DNA from: Agarophyton chilense
Taxonomy: Eukaryota > Rhodophyta > Florideophyceae > Gracilariales > Gracilariaceae
DNA length: 64,000 nucleotides
Assembly (NCBI GenBank): GCA_030374765.1
Contig: JARGXX010000103.1
Span: 1-64,000 of the forward strand
Direction of reading: 5' to 3'
Part shown: piece by piece, positions 8,901 through 19,320 of the stretch
Layout: the number at the start of each line of letters is the position of its first letter
Position numbering within the stretch: the stretch's first letter is position 1
Made by a program: the position numbers and the translations under genes
Notes under the pieces: model-generated
Told to the model about the DNA's origin: nothing
The model's database searches: none
Seen by the model: the letters and a program-made list of their open reading frames with translations, nothing else

Positions 8901-11900
8901 ATGGTCACCACCGAAGGTCTCATTGGTTTGTTCTTGCCGCTGCGCGACGCGTACGCCCGCATGCGCCCCGATGATCCCAACGCCCGCGCGCTCCAGTACC
9001 TGGACTTGGTCTACTTCGCAGTTCAGAACCGAGGCTCTGTGCCAGCTGCAGAGGAAGTTTGCTCCTTGGTCGTGCCATCTGAAAAGCACGGCAAGTACAC
9101 CAACACGGAGATACAACACAGCCTCCTCAAAAACAACTACTTTTCTCAGGTGTACCTCATGGCCAGATGTGTGGACCTCGACGATGGTAGCAACGACCGG
9201 CGTCTCAGGGACTTGTACCAGCTCTACCTCCAAATCCAAGCTTCAAGCAATACTTCTGAGCAGCAACCGTCTTCTGCTGCTGGTAATGGTACCACCCGTG
9301 CAAGTGCTCGTTCTTCCAATGCGCCTACAAATCGCCGCCGCCCCAGCCGTCAAGTCGACTTGCTCATTCCGAAAACGGCTCTCTTGTCGTCCTTCCTCAA
9401 ATCGCGCATTCTGCCTCCACAGTCGCAAACTTCCAAGGACAGTCGCTCACGATTCTCCACTACCGTTGAGGCATCTCGTTTTGAAATGGTTTTGTATCTG
9501 TCGATGATCTACACTCTCAAACGCGAGAAACTCAAATCGCGCCAGACCAAGAAACAACGCCTCAATACCGGCGTTGCAACCGCGACCTCTATGTTGCCTT
9601 CGTTGCAAAACTTTAAGCACGAAACGTGCGAGCGAATTTCATTTGTCGTGCACAAGCTTGTGACCTCTTGGAATGTGTTCTGCCGCCATCTTGGGTATGA
9701 CTCACTGGAGCACATGCTCGCTCCGTACATCTTGTTCGACAGCAACACCCTAACCTACCACGCTCTCGAACGCCGCGGCGAAGGCTACGCCCCTTTATCG
9801 CAAACTACCACATTTGCCAAGAACGCACAGCCTTCCAAAGTCCAATCTGAAGTGGACAGCGTCGCCTGGTCCCACACCGACGAGGTTGACCGCAATCTAC
9901 GCGTGCTAGCTTCCGAATTTTTGAACGACCTTCACCGCCTGCTTTTCAACGACTTCCTATACGAAATGGATGAAACCGCTCGCTGGCAATCTTTGACGCA
10001 ATTCGAGTATAACTCGACCGTCGACGTGTACCCTCACCGCTTCACGACGTTCGGTCTGCCACTTTGGACCCCGATTCGAATGGCCATGGTCGGTCCTATT
10101 CCAGGCCAACCCCTCAACCCGGCCGTGGAGATAGCCAAAAAAGAAGCCGAGTTGGTGGACATCATTATGAACGAGTCACAGCAGCAACTTCCGCCTGATC
10201 CAGGAGCGCCACTACCGTCGTCGTCGGAACGCGCCAACGCCGCTGGTCCCTCACCTCCTCCCCAACCCCCAAATCTTCCCTACAACGTCAACGAAACTCG
10301 CGTCCTCCCGCCGCACTCCTTCACCCAAACTACTACTCTCAACGCTCTACAAGAGGCGGAGGACGAAATGGAAAAGCATATTCGCCTCTACGGTGTCGAT
10401 TTCAAAGAATTCGTACAGGTGGATATTATCAAACGAACTACCGCCTCATCTCCAGTCGGAGCAGTGCAACTGGTCCTCACCGACCCGCCTTACAACATTC
10501 GGTCCTTAGCTGGCCGCCACAACAGCAACCACGACGCCATTTCCCAAGACGATATGAAGCGCACGGCGCAGGTTATTGGCGAGCTGATGTGCCCTGGCGG
10601 CCACTTTATTCTCTTTTGCTCCATTCGCCAGTTCAGGCCGTGGTTGTCGTGCTTCAAGAGCATTTCCGAGTCCCATACTGCGCTGTTCAAGGTGGACCCT
10701 GTGCCGTTGGTTTTCGTCCGCGCCGCCTCCCATCCTACTGGGAGCCACCGCGGGCTGCGAACGTCGCCGTTGCCCATCACCGAGTACGCCATTCACGGCA
10801 TCAAAACGGGGCTCACTCACGATGAAAACCTGGCTCGCGTAAACCTCGTCAACTACAACTACGTTCCTTCTCGCTACCCGGCTTACAAGAACGTGATTGA
10901 TAACGTGCCGGGACTAGCCGCTGGCGAGACCCTGCGTTGGAATCGCCTGCATTCTGTCACCAACAATCACAACGCCGTCACTGAAAAAGTACGCCCGGAG
11001 CAGAAGAGTCGTGCTCTACTCAAGGAACTCATAAGCCGCTATTCTCAGCCTGGCGACATGGTGGTGGATTTATTTGCCGGAACGGGTTCCACCGCTTTGG
11101 CGTGCATGGAGCTCCCAGGTCACAGACGCTTTTTGGGGTGCGAGAAAGACGCAGTGTGTTACGCTCACGCAAAACACAATGCTGTCGTTCACTTTATCAA
11201 AACCGTTTTACAGAACAGCACCGACATTGAAGTGCCGCACCATCTCATCGCCAAGTTCAGTCGCCTAGTTCGCTCACTACCGAACACGGACCTGCGATCG
11301 AAATACCTTTGGACCGCGCCTCCCGGTCTGCCACAGTACCAAATTTTTCCTGCGCCGCTCGCTTCCTTTCTCTGCAACTTGTGGAAAGACCGTGAGTTTG
11401 CAGCCGTTTGCCGCACTAAACCGGTGCATGAATGGCCGCGAGAGAAACAGGGCCTTCTCACTCAGATTGATCCGGCTACGTTACTTGCCATAGAAGGGTA
11501 TGCCCATGGAGTGTATACCAAAAAGTCCGACATCCGACACCCCTTGGCGGGAGACGGGGTCTTTGCCGCACGCCAGTTTAATGAAGGCGACACCGTGTGC
11601 TACTTTTATGGAACTCTCGTCTACCACGACCTCTCCAAACGCTCCGCCACACAGTCTTCGTATGCCAACGGTTTGCTCGCCGTCACCGTGGAGCGCTTCA
11701 ACTCCACTTCCATGGAAATCCGAGTGACAGGTCCGGACTTTGTCAGACTGCCCACCCCGGGAGACCGTGGAACCCACTCCATGTGGATCACGCCTGCCCC
11801 GTTCTGTGTTGGCGGAATCATCAATGATGCCCAATACCGCCCAGAGGACCTCGACATTCAGGCCTTACGGGACAAGGTACTCCCCAACCCTCGCACACCA

Positions 11901-12098
11901 AATGTAGTAGCGCGCCTTTCGTCTACTTTGAAAAACTCAAAGTCAGGAATCCAAGACTACCACCTTATCACAATAGTAGCCACCCGAACCATCGAGCGAG
12001 AAGAAGAAGTGCTAATAGACTATGGAAACGACTACGCTCATTGGCCCAGGGTTCCAAAACCACAAACACACACCTTTCATGTGGATCTTGTAGATTAG
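8901..12098 (+). CDS. DNA adenine methyltransferase - SET domain fusion protein, 1065 aa
   Basis: Start at ATG 8901 (CAAGATGG, a good context); the frame is open 47 codons further upstream but only from a TTG. Residues 1-450 are unrecognised, with an S/P/R-rich linker near 120-160. The methyltransferase has beta-class order: catalytic motif LTDPPYNI (DPPY at 528-531), then the SAM-binding motif LFAGTGST (F at 725) followed by GHRRFLGCEKD. DPPY points to amino-methylation, probably N6-adenine. Near residue 880 a SET domain starts: GDGVFAARQFNEGDTVCYFYG, then GGIINDAQYR, PNVVARL and IATRT-like VATRTIEREEEVLIDYGNDY near 1025-1045; this resembles the SET subfamily using YIND...NV...VDYG instead of the classical NHSC form. 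One polypeptide could thus modify both DNA and a protein lysine. It is followed 969 bp downstream by the recombinase-helicase gene on the same strand. No introns are apparent. Whether either active site works is untested. Confidence 0.82.
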   Translation: MVTTEGLIGLFLPLRDAYARMRPDDPNARALQYLDLVYFAVQNRGSVPAAEEVCSLVVPSEKHGKYTNTEIQHSLLKNNYFSQVYLMARCVDLDDGSNDRRLRDLYQLYLQIQASSNTSEQQPSSAAGNGTTRASARSSNAPTNRRRPSRQVDLLIPKTALLSSFLKSRILPPQSQTSKDSRSRFSTTVEASRFEMVLYLSMIYTLKREKLKSRQTKKQRLNTGVATATSMLPSLQNFKHETCERISFVVHKLVTSWNVFCRHLGYDSLEHMLAPYILFDSNTLTYHALERRGEGYAPLSQTTTFAKNAQPSKVQSEVDSVAWSHTDEVDRNLRVLASEFLNDLHRLLFNDFLYEMDETARWQSLTQFEYNSTVDVYPHRFTTFGLPLWTPIRMAMVGPIPGQPLNPAVEIAKKEAELVDIIMNESQQQLPPDPGAPLPSSSERANAAGPSPPPQPPNLPYNVNETRVLPPHSFTQTTTLNALQEAEDEMEKHIRLYGVDFKEFVQVDIIKRTTASSPVGAVQLVLTDPPYNIRSLAGRHNSNHDAISQDDMKRTAQVIGELMCPGGHFILFCSIRQFRPWLSCFKSISESHTALFKVDPVPLVFVRAASHPTGSHRGLRTSPLPITEYAIHGIKTGLTHDENLARVNLVNYNYVPSRYPAYKNVIDNVPGLAAGETLRWNRLHSVTNNHNAVTEKVRPEQKSRALLKELISRYSQPGDMVVDLFAGTGSTALACMELPGHRRFLGCEKDAVCYAHAKHNAVVHFIKTVLQNSTDIEVPHHLIAKFSRLVRSLPNTDLRSKYLWTAPPGLPQYQIFPAPLASFLCNLWKDREFAAVCRTKPVHEWPREKQGLLTQIDPATLLAIEGYAHGVYTKKSDIRHPLAGDGVFAARQFNEGDTVCYFYGTLVYHDLSKRSATQSSYANGLLAVTVERFNSTSMEIRVTGPDFVRLPTPGDRGTHSMWITPAPFCVGGIINDAQYRPEDLDIQALRDKVLPNPRTPNVVARLSSTLKNSKSGIQDYHLITIVATRTIEREEEVLIDYGNDYAHWPRVPKPQTHTFHVDLVD

Positions 12099-13067
12099 TT
12101 GTTTCTTTTCTTTCTCAGTAGAACACAACTAAAAACTAAACCTTCTCTCCTAAGAACAACCACGCGCAAACTCTCTTCCTTCATTCGTTTTAAAAACAGA
12201 AAACCTATAACCTTCTTCTTCGGCCCCCACTGCCACGCCCCGCAACATCTCACTTCTTTTGCCAAACACCATCATAACGTTACACAGTGCGCATACTGTA
12301 ACACATAGCACCCCTCCTACCCACGTCACATGTAGCACCATTTTTCCAAAATCAACGGTCAAACATGTCGCATATGCATATATGAGCTCAACCGCGGTGC
12401 AGCACCGCTTGTGCTCAAACTAATACGTGTGTACGATACGCCACCACCGCCACTAGTTAGCCGTTCTGAAAACGTCATGCTTCACAACAAGTTGCCACAT
12501 TGCCGCACAACATCCGCTGGCGCACCCGATCGCGCGCCAGCTCGTTCTAAACCTCCGTCCATTTACACACAAGTCCGAACCCACCCTGAAAACTTCTGCC
12601 CTCCCCCAACCCGACTCCACCACCGCGCAGCCCCATCTCTTCTCTGTGCTGCCCTTTTTCCCCTTCCCGCTCCCCCCCTGCACGGAAACCACGCCCCTTA
12701 CACAAAATCACTCTCCTCAATGGGGCGGAGGCCAATGAGCTTTATTGTGACACACTCCTCCCCACAACCCCACAGTCATACACCGGGAATGAATGACCTG
12801 CAATACCAAATAGTATCGTGAAGGTTCCCTTGTACAGTATGCCATTTGCTCAAGCCAGCCACACGCGCCCTCCCCCAAAACACCAAACCGCCTTTCTCCA
12901 ATTACCCTCGCCCCACCTATTTACTACTTATACTGCTATATCGGCAGTGAACCCGTCCATTTCGCTGATGCTCCCAAACTCGATTGTGTTTGTTTGTGTG
13001 TGTCTTTCTTTGCGTCTTCAAAAACAATCCTCCCAAGCGTCTTCTTCTCTCTCTTACACGTTCAGTT
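12099..13067 (+). promoter_or_regulatory. Intergenic region between the two cassette genes
   Basis: 969 bp holding the 3' end of the methyltransferase-SET gene and the promoter of the helicase gene. Near 12387-12417 is an imperfect hairpin with perfect core arms GCGGTGC and GCACCGC around one base, just after the palindrome-like CATATGCATATATG. The final 110 bp form a T/C-rich leader ending in CACGTTCAGTTATG. Several short open frames have no motifs and are not called as genes. Confidence 0.5.
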
Positions 13068-16000
13068 ATGTCGCAAAACAGCTTATCCTCCGCCGGCGAA
13101 CATGGCTTGCCCGTGTTCATCCCCTCTTCGGTGCACAGCCCACCGAGGGCTGCGGTGAACATCTCACCGCCCACTCCCCCTAATCCCCTGCTCCCCCCAC
13201 CGCCTCCGCCCGTGGCGCGTGACGCCCATGCTCAACCCCATTCCGACTTACCCGTTACCGACGCAAATGCAGCCGACGATTCTTCCTCTTTTATCATGGC
13301 ACTCGGTACCATTGTGAATATGGGTATTCATTCTATTGGGTTCTTTCCGTTGTGCGTCAACTGCCAGTGTGGGCTGCCGTCTGCCCGCGCAATCCAACAT
13401 CACTTGCGCAAACAGCACTCCATCCCTTTGGAAATTGCAAGTCCCATGTCAATGGCAATCCTGCACGAGGTGCACACCTTGCGCAACAACTCTAACGTTG
13501 CCCCCGTGTGGCAAAAGTATCGCCCCCAACACAACGCTCAATTTGTGTCCGGGCCCTCTACGTTCCTCACGCCCCTGGCACACATTGCCATTCACAATGG
13601 CTATCAGTGCCCGCTCTGCAAATTCTGCTACCTCGACCCCGTTCGTTTGCAAGCGCATCTGATCGAATGCCACAATATGTCGCCTGCGGTTGCCCAGCCA
13701 CACCTTGACCGTACCGTCTCGTCGGGCCGTATTGCCTTGCAGACAGTGTACGGCGGCGTTCGTCGCCGTTTATTCCCCGTTACCAATGCTCAACCCATAG
13801 GCTGCTTGTCCAAAACTTTCCAGGTTCCGCAGGCGCCTGCGGCACGGCCTGATACCCCCCCGGCGCAGCCTGTTTGTCTCCAACCACCCCATCGTCCAGT
13901 GGCAACGACTGCCAAAGGCATCGAGCCCCCGCTTCAACACATTAACCACTTTTTACAAAAGTTCAACACCGGCGCTCCTTGTTCGCAATCAGACCCTTTG
14001 CTTCGTCACCACTCGGAGAAGAATTCTTTCATCACCTTTTCCAAGTTTGACATCGTTCTTCACTCGCTTCATGTTCATCTGGATGTGGCGGCTCAACTAT
14101 CCAGAACTGGCACAACGCCCACATCCGCTGAAAGCACCATCACCCACCACATCTTCGACTACCTCTCTCAGGTGAACATTTTGGTTAGTAAGACCTCCCT
14201 GGCTTTCTTGGACCGCCTCAACAAGCGCACCGACACAGCTTTTAAAACTGTCTCCACTGAAACCCTCAAGCGTTACGCTTCACACATTTCCCGTTTGCTT
14301 GTGTTTACTCACAGGACAAGGGCAAACCTCCCTCATCTCGTACCCGACTCAGACCTCATGTACTGCTACACTACTTCCGTGTTGGATGCCATTCGCATGT
14401 CTTCCTCTGGTGAGCTCCCCGCTCCCTTTCCTCCAACCCAACATGGCCCAGCGGTCCATAGCGCGCTCAAGCCCTTCTTGCTTCAATCTTTAGCGCCATA
14501 CCACTCTTTGGATCTCCTCTCCGTTCGCAACTTCATTGCTTGCGCAAGCGTGATAAGCACCGACCCCAACCCGCCTATCGCTGCCCCCTTGCCGTCTGAC
14601 CGCACGCCTGAGCCTTACGACACGGTCATTTCTCACGACCCCAACAATACCTCCTTTCGTTTTGCAGCCGCCTCAGATGTGACGCACCTCCTCGCCGCTC
14701 TTCAATATGGCATCTGTGCCTGCGCCATACACGAACTGCACGTGCTCTCCAAATCTTCTCCCCTGTTGCAACCTGCCACCCCTGCTTCCGAACGCCCAGT
14801 TCACGTTCAAGAACGCATGCGTACCATCGACGCGGCAATCGACGCTGATTCCAACAACGCCCTTTCGTTTGTCAGAAAGACACTCACGCTTGCAATGTCC
14901 ATATCCTCTCGCGAGGAAATGTTCGTTTCTTTCCACAATTGTGATGTTCACCCGTCCTGCGGCATAGTGCGTGACACTCACCTCGCCCTCTCAGAAGTCG
15001 GCTCTTTGGTTTTAACTCTACACAAAGAAATACAACATACTCTTCACAACGACCTGCTTCTTGGCCACGCTCTGCCAACCGGTTTCACAAACGCGCTACA
15101 CTCACTTCAGGACGACTCCTTCAACAAAAGCCCAGGCTTTTCTTTCCTTACCAACCTCAACAACCGCCCATTTATCGAACAAAACATGGCTTTCGTTTTC
15201 ACTTGTCTCACGTCTTCCATGCCCCACAACTCCAACACCGACCACACTCCGTTTCTTCCGCAACGCAAGCAAAACGGTACCTTTCCCCGCACACAACTGC
15301 CCACAACCGACATTTTGGGCACCGATATGTTCACGCATGCGTTGTCGAGGTGGCTCTCATGTGCACAGAAAATCCAAGAACGCCTGTTGGTTGCGCTACA
15401 CCTTTCGTCGGGCTCTCCTGCGCGCGGCACAGAGATTGAGACATACCGTATCCACAACGACCAACACTTTCAACGTTGTCTCATGCTCATCGACAAATCG
15501 CCTGTCCTCATTTGCCGGTACATGAAAACGCGAAACAGCAAAGGGGCCGCCACTCCGATTGCTCGCTTTCCCGATGCCCAAACATCCCGTCTTCTGCTCA
15601 TGTACTTGACTCTGATACGTCCGTTTGAAGCATATATCGTCCGCTGCCTACACGGAGAAAACTGTTTCCAGATGCATTGGAAAATGCTGTTCGCCAACTG
15701 CGGAATTCCGTATGCCGCAAACACCATCCGCTCGATAATCAGCTCTCACTTGAGCAAACGCGGTTTCCCGATATCCTTCAACGACTATAGAAACTTCACC
15801 GTGGGAATGACCAACACAGTTTCCAATGTCACCGCATCTTCTGTAGCCGATCACATCTTGGAAGAGCTATTGACCACTGCCCATGGCCAGGCGGGCCACT
15901 CTGCGCACACCGCCGCTTTTCTTTACGCTCGTACACCACATGACATATCCGGTTTGCAGCACTCTCAACTTTCCAAATATCGCGAGTGGTCCAGCAAATG

Positions 16001-18611
16001 GCACCAGTATCTCGGTCTTCTTCTTAATGCTCCCCTCACCCAACAACAACAACAACAACAACACCACAGAAAACGTCCGGTTACTGACACAGTTCTACCT
16101 ACACCTGAACCAAAGCGCTCCATCCATACATCGCAGCCAACCCCGTCCCCTCCCACTGACCGCTCTGCGATCCCCCATTCTCAAATCAACCTAAACCTGG
16201 CCGCCTCTCATCCTTTCAATCCACATCCGCCTGCTTTTATGGCAGCCGCCATACCGCGCGGTGGAGCTTCTCTCTTACAACAACCGCTTGTGACCTACGA
16301 ACATATTACATCAGAAATGCTCCGAGCACTAAGACAGGCACTTTCCAACGACTCCGCTTTATTCAAGTCCCACCAACAATTTGTGAACACAGCGGCCGTG
16401 TACAACAGGCTGTCCAACATGCTACTACTCCAGCCGACTGGATCTGGAAAAACACTATCTCTTCTGCTCCCCGTCTTCATGGAAAAGGGCAAATACTCCA
16501 CCGTTCTCATCACCCCTCTCACAGCCTTGCTCAGTGAATACGAACTGCGCGCTCAGCTCTTCGGCCTTCGTGCTTCTCGTACACCCACCCCTCCCGGATC
16601 GCACTCCTTTGCCGACATTTACATCTTTTCCGCTGAAAGACTTTCTCTTCCTTCTTTTACAGAGTTCACCACGCGACTGATCGCCGCCGACCGCCTCGCC
16701 CGCATTGCCATCGATGAATGTCACTTATTTCTTTTATGGCAACACTTTCGCCCGTGCTTGGCCAACCTCCACAACTGCTTCGGCCATATTCCCACAAAGA
16801 TCCCTCGCGTGCTTTTAAGCGCGACAGTGCCGCCGCGCGACCGCCCCCTTCTTCTGTCGCAGCTGCATATCCCGAACGCGCATGTGTACGCTTCTTCGAC
16901 TGCAAGAAACAACATTTCTTTTGTCGTGTATCAGCTAAGCTCAGCCCCCAGCACTTCGCGTGCCACACGCTTTCGCGCCGCTCATGGCCACTTTCAGGAT
17001 GTGTTTGGATACCTGCTTCAGCTGGGCGTCTCAATCATGCAAGAGCATGTGGCTCGATTGCTTCACTCGTCGGCTGACACAACCCTAGCTCGCGTTCTTA
17101 TATTCTCGTTAACACGCCCGGCTGCCGAAGCTGTCCATGAAGCTCTCGCCGCTTCGCGTTCTTCTTTTGGTGCCCTTAAACAATCCACTACTGTCACGGT
17201 TCTCCTGTACCATTCTGGTCTCTCCGATGTTCGTAAACGCCGGGCTCACACCCTTTGGAACTCTCCGCCTTCTTCCAGCGCACCCACAACCAACCACATT
17301 CTCTTCATGGTTTGCACCTCTTCTTTTGGTACGGGCATCGACGTTCCCAACGTTCGCCTGGTTTTCAACTTTGGTGGAGTAGCGAGTCTTTGCGACCTCG
17401 CGCAACAGGCCGGCAGGGCCGGCCGCGATGGAAACCCATCCACTTGCGTCACCATTTATTTCCAGCCCTACTTCAAACTCGTTACGGAAACTCTTTCTTC
17501 GTCCTCATCCAACACAAATGCGTTTGAGGAGCCCAATCGCATATACAACCAAGCACTTTCCACGGAGCGTTGGTTGGAAGCGCAGCATTGGGTCGAATGC
17601 AAATCTGTTTGTCGAAGGAACGCCCTCTATTTCCACATGGACGGAAAAGAACCAGGCATCTGTCTCTTCTCTCCTTCGGTTCTTAATTGCGATATTTGCA
17701 ATAGCATCGCAGCTGTCTCCCCCTCTCCCACCCCGGAACGAAGCTCCGTTTCCGCTACCCCTTCTGCCTCTCAGCACGCCCAATCCATTTCACCGTCACC
17801 CAGCGCTTCCCCACAAACGCCCACGCCGCCAAAAAACCGTGCCAATCAATCAAACAGAACATCCTTAAACAACCAAAACACCAACACCAACGGCGGCCCA
17901 ACACAAAGCCCCAAACCCCACGCCAGTCGTCCACCACGACCCCCCACCTCCACTCCATCGCCGTTGCTGACAACCACGCATCCATCCGCAGCGACCCAAT
18001 CGCCCACTGTCGCTCATTCTCAATCTCAGTCGCACTCTGCCACCTTCTTTTACACCTTGGAACGAAAAACACCGCAACAAATCGTGTCACACTTCGAGGA
18101 GCTCTCCCGCCGACTTGCCCCTCTCTGTGTGCCATGCTTGCTGCACGAAAAAACGCAAGTGCACTTGACGGACACTCATGCATGCCCCCATTCCCGTCAA
18201 CGATGCTTCAGATGCTTTTCGCCGCACCATATATCGCGCAACTGCAGGTTCGATAAATCACCTCAAGGAACCTGCTACCGTTGCCATCTCGGATTCTGCA
18301 AGGGACTCAAAACTCATTCTCAACCGCACACTTTTGGAACAAGACACTGCATCTTCATTTCGCTCTATCAACTGGCATGGGTCTTGTGGCGAACATGCTC
18401 CAAAACTCGCTCCGAAATTGCACTCCACCTCTTTGACGGCCGCATGCAATCCAAGTTCAACTCCATTTCCCAATCCTCCCAAGATTCCTCACCCCTCCAC
18501 CTTGAAATAGACGCCATGTTTCATGATTGGTTAACACACAACAACCACTTTGCCGTACCCAACATTCTACGCCTTGCAGCTTGGTGGAAGTCAACCACAA
18601 CACTCATTTAA
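13068..18611 (+). CDS. Zinc finger - tyrosine recombinase-like - RecQ helicase protein (telomere-linked helicase type), 1847 aa
   Basis: Start at ATG 13068 (MSQNSLSSAGEHG); upstream the frame continues only from a TTG. Two C2H2-like fingers: C96/C99 with H-rich HHLRKQH, and C181/C184 with AHLIECH. The region 500-970 matches the fungal recombinase-like module beside such helicases: PARGTEI (R786), DYRNF (R908), GHSAHTAAFLYAR (H944, Y953), then WHQYLGL. The spacing fits a tyrosine recombinase R..R..H..Y set. After a Q-rich linker comes a RecQ-like helicase: Walker A QPTGSGKT (1122-1129), DECH (1216-1219), SATVPP, GTGIDVPNVRLV, QQAGRAGRDG (1446-1455), and a RecQ-type zinc site (C1511, C1515, C1532, C1541, C1544). 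An S/T/P-rich linker leads to a CCHC knuckle (C1713, C1716, H1721, C1726) and CYRCHLGFC (1736-1744). Known relatives are subtelomeric in fungi and are linked to telomere maintenance when telomerase fails. A DNA-binding, recombining, unwinding enzyme in the nucleus is inferred. Confidence 0.85.
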   Translation: MSQNSLSSAGEHGLPVFIPSSVHSPPRAAVNISPPTPPNPLLPPPPPPVARDAHAQPHSDLPVTDANAADDSSSFIMALGTIVNMGIHSIGFFPLCVNCQCGLPSARAIQHHLRKQHSIPLEIASPMSMAILHEVHTLRNNSNVAPVWQKYRPQHNAQFVSGPSTFLTPLAHIAIHNGYQCPLCKFCYLDPVRLQAHLIECHNMSPAVAQPHLDRTVSSGRIALQTVYGGVRRRLFPVTNAQPIGCLSKTFQVPQAPAARPDTPPAQPVCLQPPHRPVATTAKGIEPPLQHINHFLQKFNTGAPCSQSDPLLRHHSEKNSFITFSKFDIVLHSLHVHLDVAAQLSRTGTTPTSAESTITHHIFDYLSQVNILVSKTSLAFLDRLNKRTDTAFKTVSTETLKRYASHISRLLVFTHRTRANLPHLVPDSDLMYCYTTSVLDAIRMSSSGELPAPFPPTQHGPAVHSALKPFLLQSLAPYHSLDLLSVRNFIACASVISTDPNPPIAAPLPSDRTPEPYDTVISHDPNNTSFRFAAASDVTHLLAALQYGICACAIHELHVLSKSSPLLQPATPASERPVHVQERMRTIDAAIDADSNNALSFVRKTLTLAMSISSREEMFVSFHNCDVHPSCGIVRDTHLALSEVGSLVLTLHKEIQHTLHNDLLLGHALPTGFTNALHSLQDDSFNKSPGFSFLTNLNNRPFIEQNMAFVFTCLTSSMPHNSNTDHTPFLPQRKQNGTFPRTQLPTTDILGTDMFTHALSRWLSCAQKIQERLLVALHLSSGSPARGTEIETYRIHNDQHFQRCLMLIDKSPVLICRYMKTRNSKGAATPIARFPDAQTSRLLLMYLTLIRPFEAYIVRCLHGENCFQMHWKMLFANCGIPYAANTIRSIISSHLSKRGFPISFNDYRNFTVGMTNTVSNVTASSVADHILEELLTTAHGQAGHSAHTAAFLYARTPHDISGLQHSQLSKYREWSSKWHQYLGLLLNAPLTQQQQQQQHHRKRPVTDTVLPTPEPKRSIHTSQPTPSPPTDRSAIPHSQINLNLAASHPFNPHPPAFMAAAIPRGGASLLQQPLVTYEHITSEMLRALRQALSNDSALFKSHQQFVNTAAVYNRLSNMLLLQPTGSGKTLSLLLPVFMEKGKYSTVLITPLTALLSEYELRAQLFGLRASRTPTPPGSHSFADIYIFSAERLSLPSFTEFTTRLIAADRLARIAIDECHLFLLWQHFRPCLANLHNCFGHIPTKIPRVLLSATVPPRDRPLLLSQLHIPNAHVYASSTARNNISFVVYQLSSAPSTSRATRFRAAHGHFQDVFGYLLQLGVSIMQEHVARLLHSSADTTLARVLIFSLTRPAAEAVHEALAASRSSFGALKQSTTVTVLLYHSGLSDVRKRRAHTLWNSPPSSSAPTTNHILFMVCTSSFGTGIDVPNVRLVFNFGGVASLCDLAQQAGRAGRDGNPSTCVTIYFQPYFKLVTETLSSSSSNTNAFEEPNRIYNQALSTERWLEAQHWVECKSVCRRNALYFHMDGKEPGICLFSPSVLNCDICNSIAAVSPSPTPERSSVSATPSASQHAQSISPSPSASPQTPTPPKNRANQSNRTSLNNQNTNTNGGPTQSPKPHASRPPRPPTSTPSPLLTTTHPSAATQSPTVAHSQSQSHSATFFYTLERKTPQQIVSHFEELSRRLAPLCVPCLLHEKTQVHLTDTHACPHSRQRCFRCFSPHHISRNCRFDKSPQGTCYRCHLGFCKGLKTHSQPHTFGTRHCIFISLYQLAWVLWRTCSKTRSEIALHLFDGRMQSKFNSISQSSQDSSPLHLEIDAMFHDWLTHNNHFAVPNILRLAAWWKSTTTLI

Positions 18612-18638
18612 GCACGATTTTAGATTCCAACCCGGTAC

Positions 18639-18644
18639 AATAAA
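18639..18644 (+). promoter_or_regulatory. Possible polyadenylation signal AATAAA
   Basis: A canonical AATAAA lies 28 bp after the helicase stop codon, in GGTACAATAAACACC. The spacing is plausible for a short 3' untranslated region. Confidence 0.4.
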
Positions 18645-19029
18645 CACCCATTCTTCTTTCTCCATTTTGCTTTCAACTCTCTTCCTTGCCACAGAAAACC
18701 ACATTTCCTACTCTTTATACTTAAGTATAACGCCAAACACCCCATATTCGACCGTTACATTACACCCAACCCAGCAACAAGCGTTATTCAAACGACTCTA
18801 TCTCCAGCTCAACCTCAGCCCCTAAATACCCCAACTCCGCCTCAAAAATACAGTGTAACGAAACAACCTACACTCTATATCAGTCCTACACATAAAGCCC
18901 AGTACACTTATCGAATGCAGGTCGCTCAACACAGAACTTTATCCAACCACCGCAGATATCGAGTACACCCTCAAACAATCTGTTCACCACGCATTCGTAC
19001 TATAATGGAACTTGACGTCTCGACTCTAG
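18645..19029. other. 3' flank of helicase gene, no gene seen
   Basis: A C/A/T-rich non-coding stretch with few G on the plus strand. Some substitutions between the two duplicate copies fall here. Nothing recognisable. Confidence 0.5.
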
Positions 19030-19320
19030 ACTCCTAAAACCCCTTAAATCCAATAAACGCAAAGCTTCCCCTAAAACCCCTAAAGCCCTCCAGCCCCTAA
19101 ACAATGTTTTCCTCTCCGTAAATAAAAAATCCCATAAAGGTAAAGTTTCCCCTAAACCCCCTGAACCCCTGAACCCCTGAACCTCTAAAACCCCTAAAAC
19201 CCCTACACAATGTTTTCCTCTCCGTAACTTCAAAATCCCATAAAGGTAAAGCTTCTCCTAAAACCCCTAAACCCCTCAACCCCTAAACCCCTAAACCCCT
19301 GAAACCTGTAAAAGCCCGTA
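19030..19320 (+). repeat. Interstitial telomere-like tract (CCCCTAAA type)
   Basis: Many degenerate copies of CCCCTAAA or ACCCCTAAA, best at 19258-19305 (AACCCCTAAACCCCTCAACC and onward). They are interspersed with two longer repeats starting ACAATGTTTTCCTCTCCGTA and ending CCCATAAAGGTAAAG. The C-rich strand is the plus strand, the orientation expected if a chromosome end lies to the left. It resembles a degenerate telomere tract (TTTAGGGG on the other strand) but is not a pure array. Confidence 0.65.

Noticed and set aside
8901-18611. Cassette as a DIRS-type tyrosine-recombinase retrotransposon (these can carry a methyltransferase)
   Set aside because: No reverse transcriptase or RNase H motifs were seen in either gene or in the intergenic regions.
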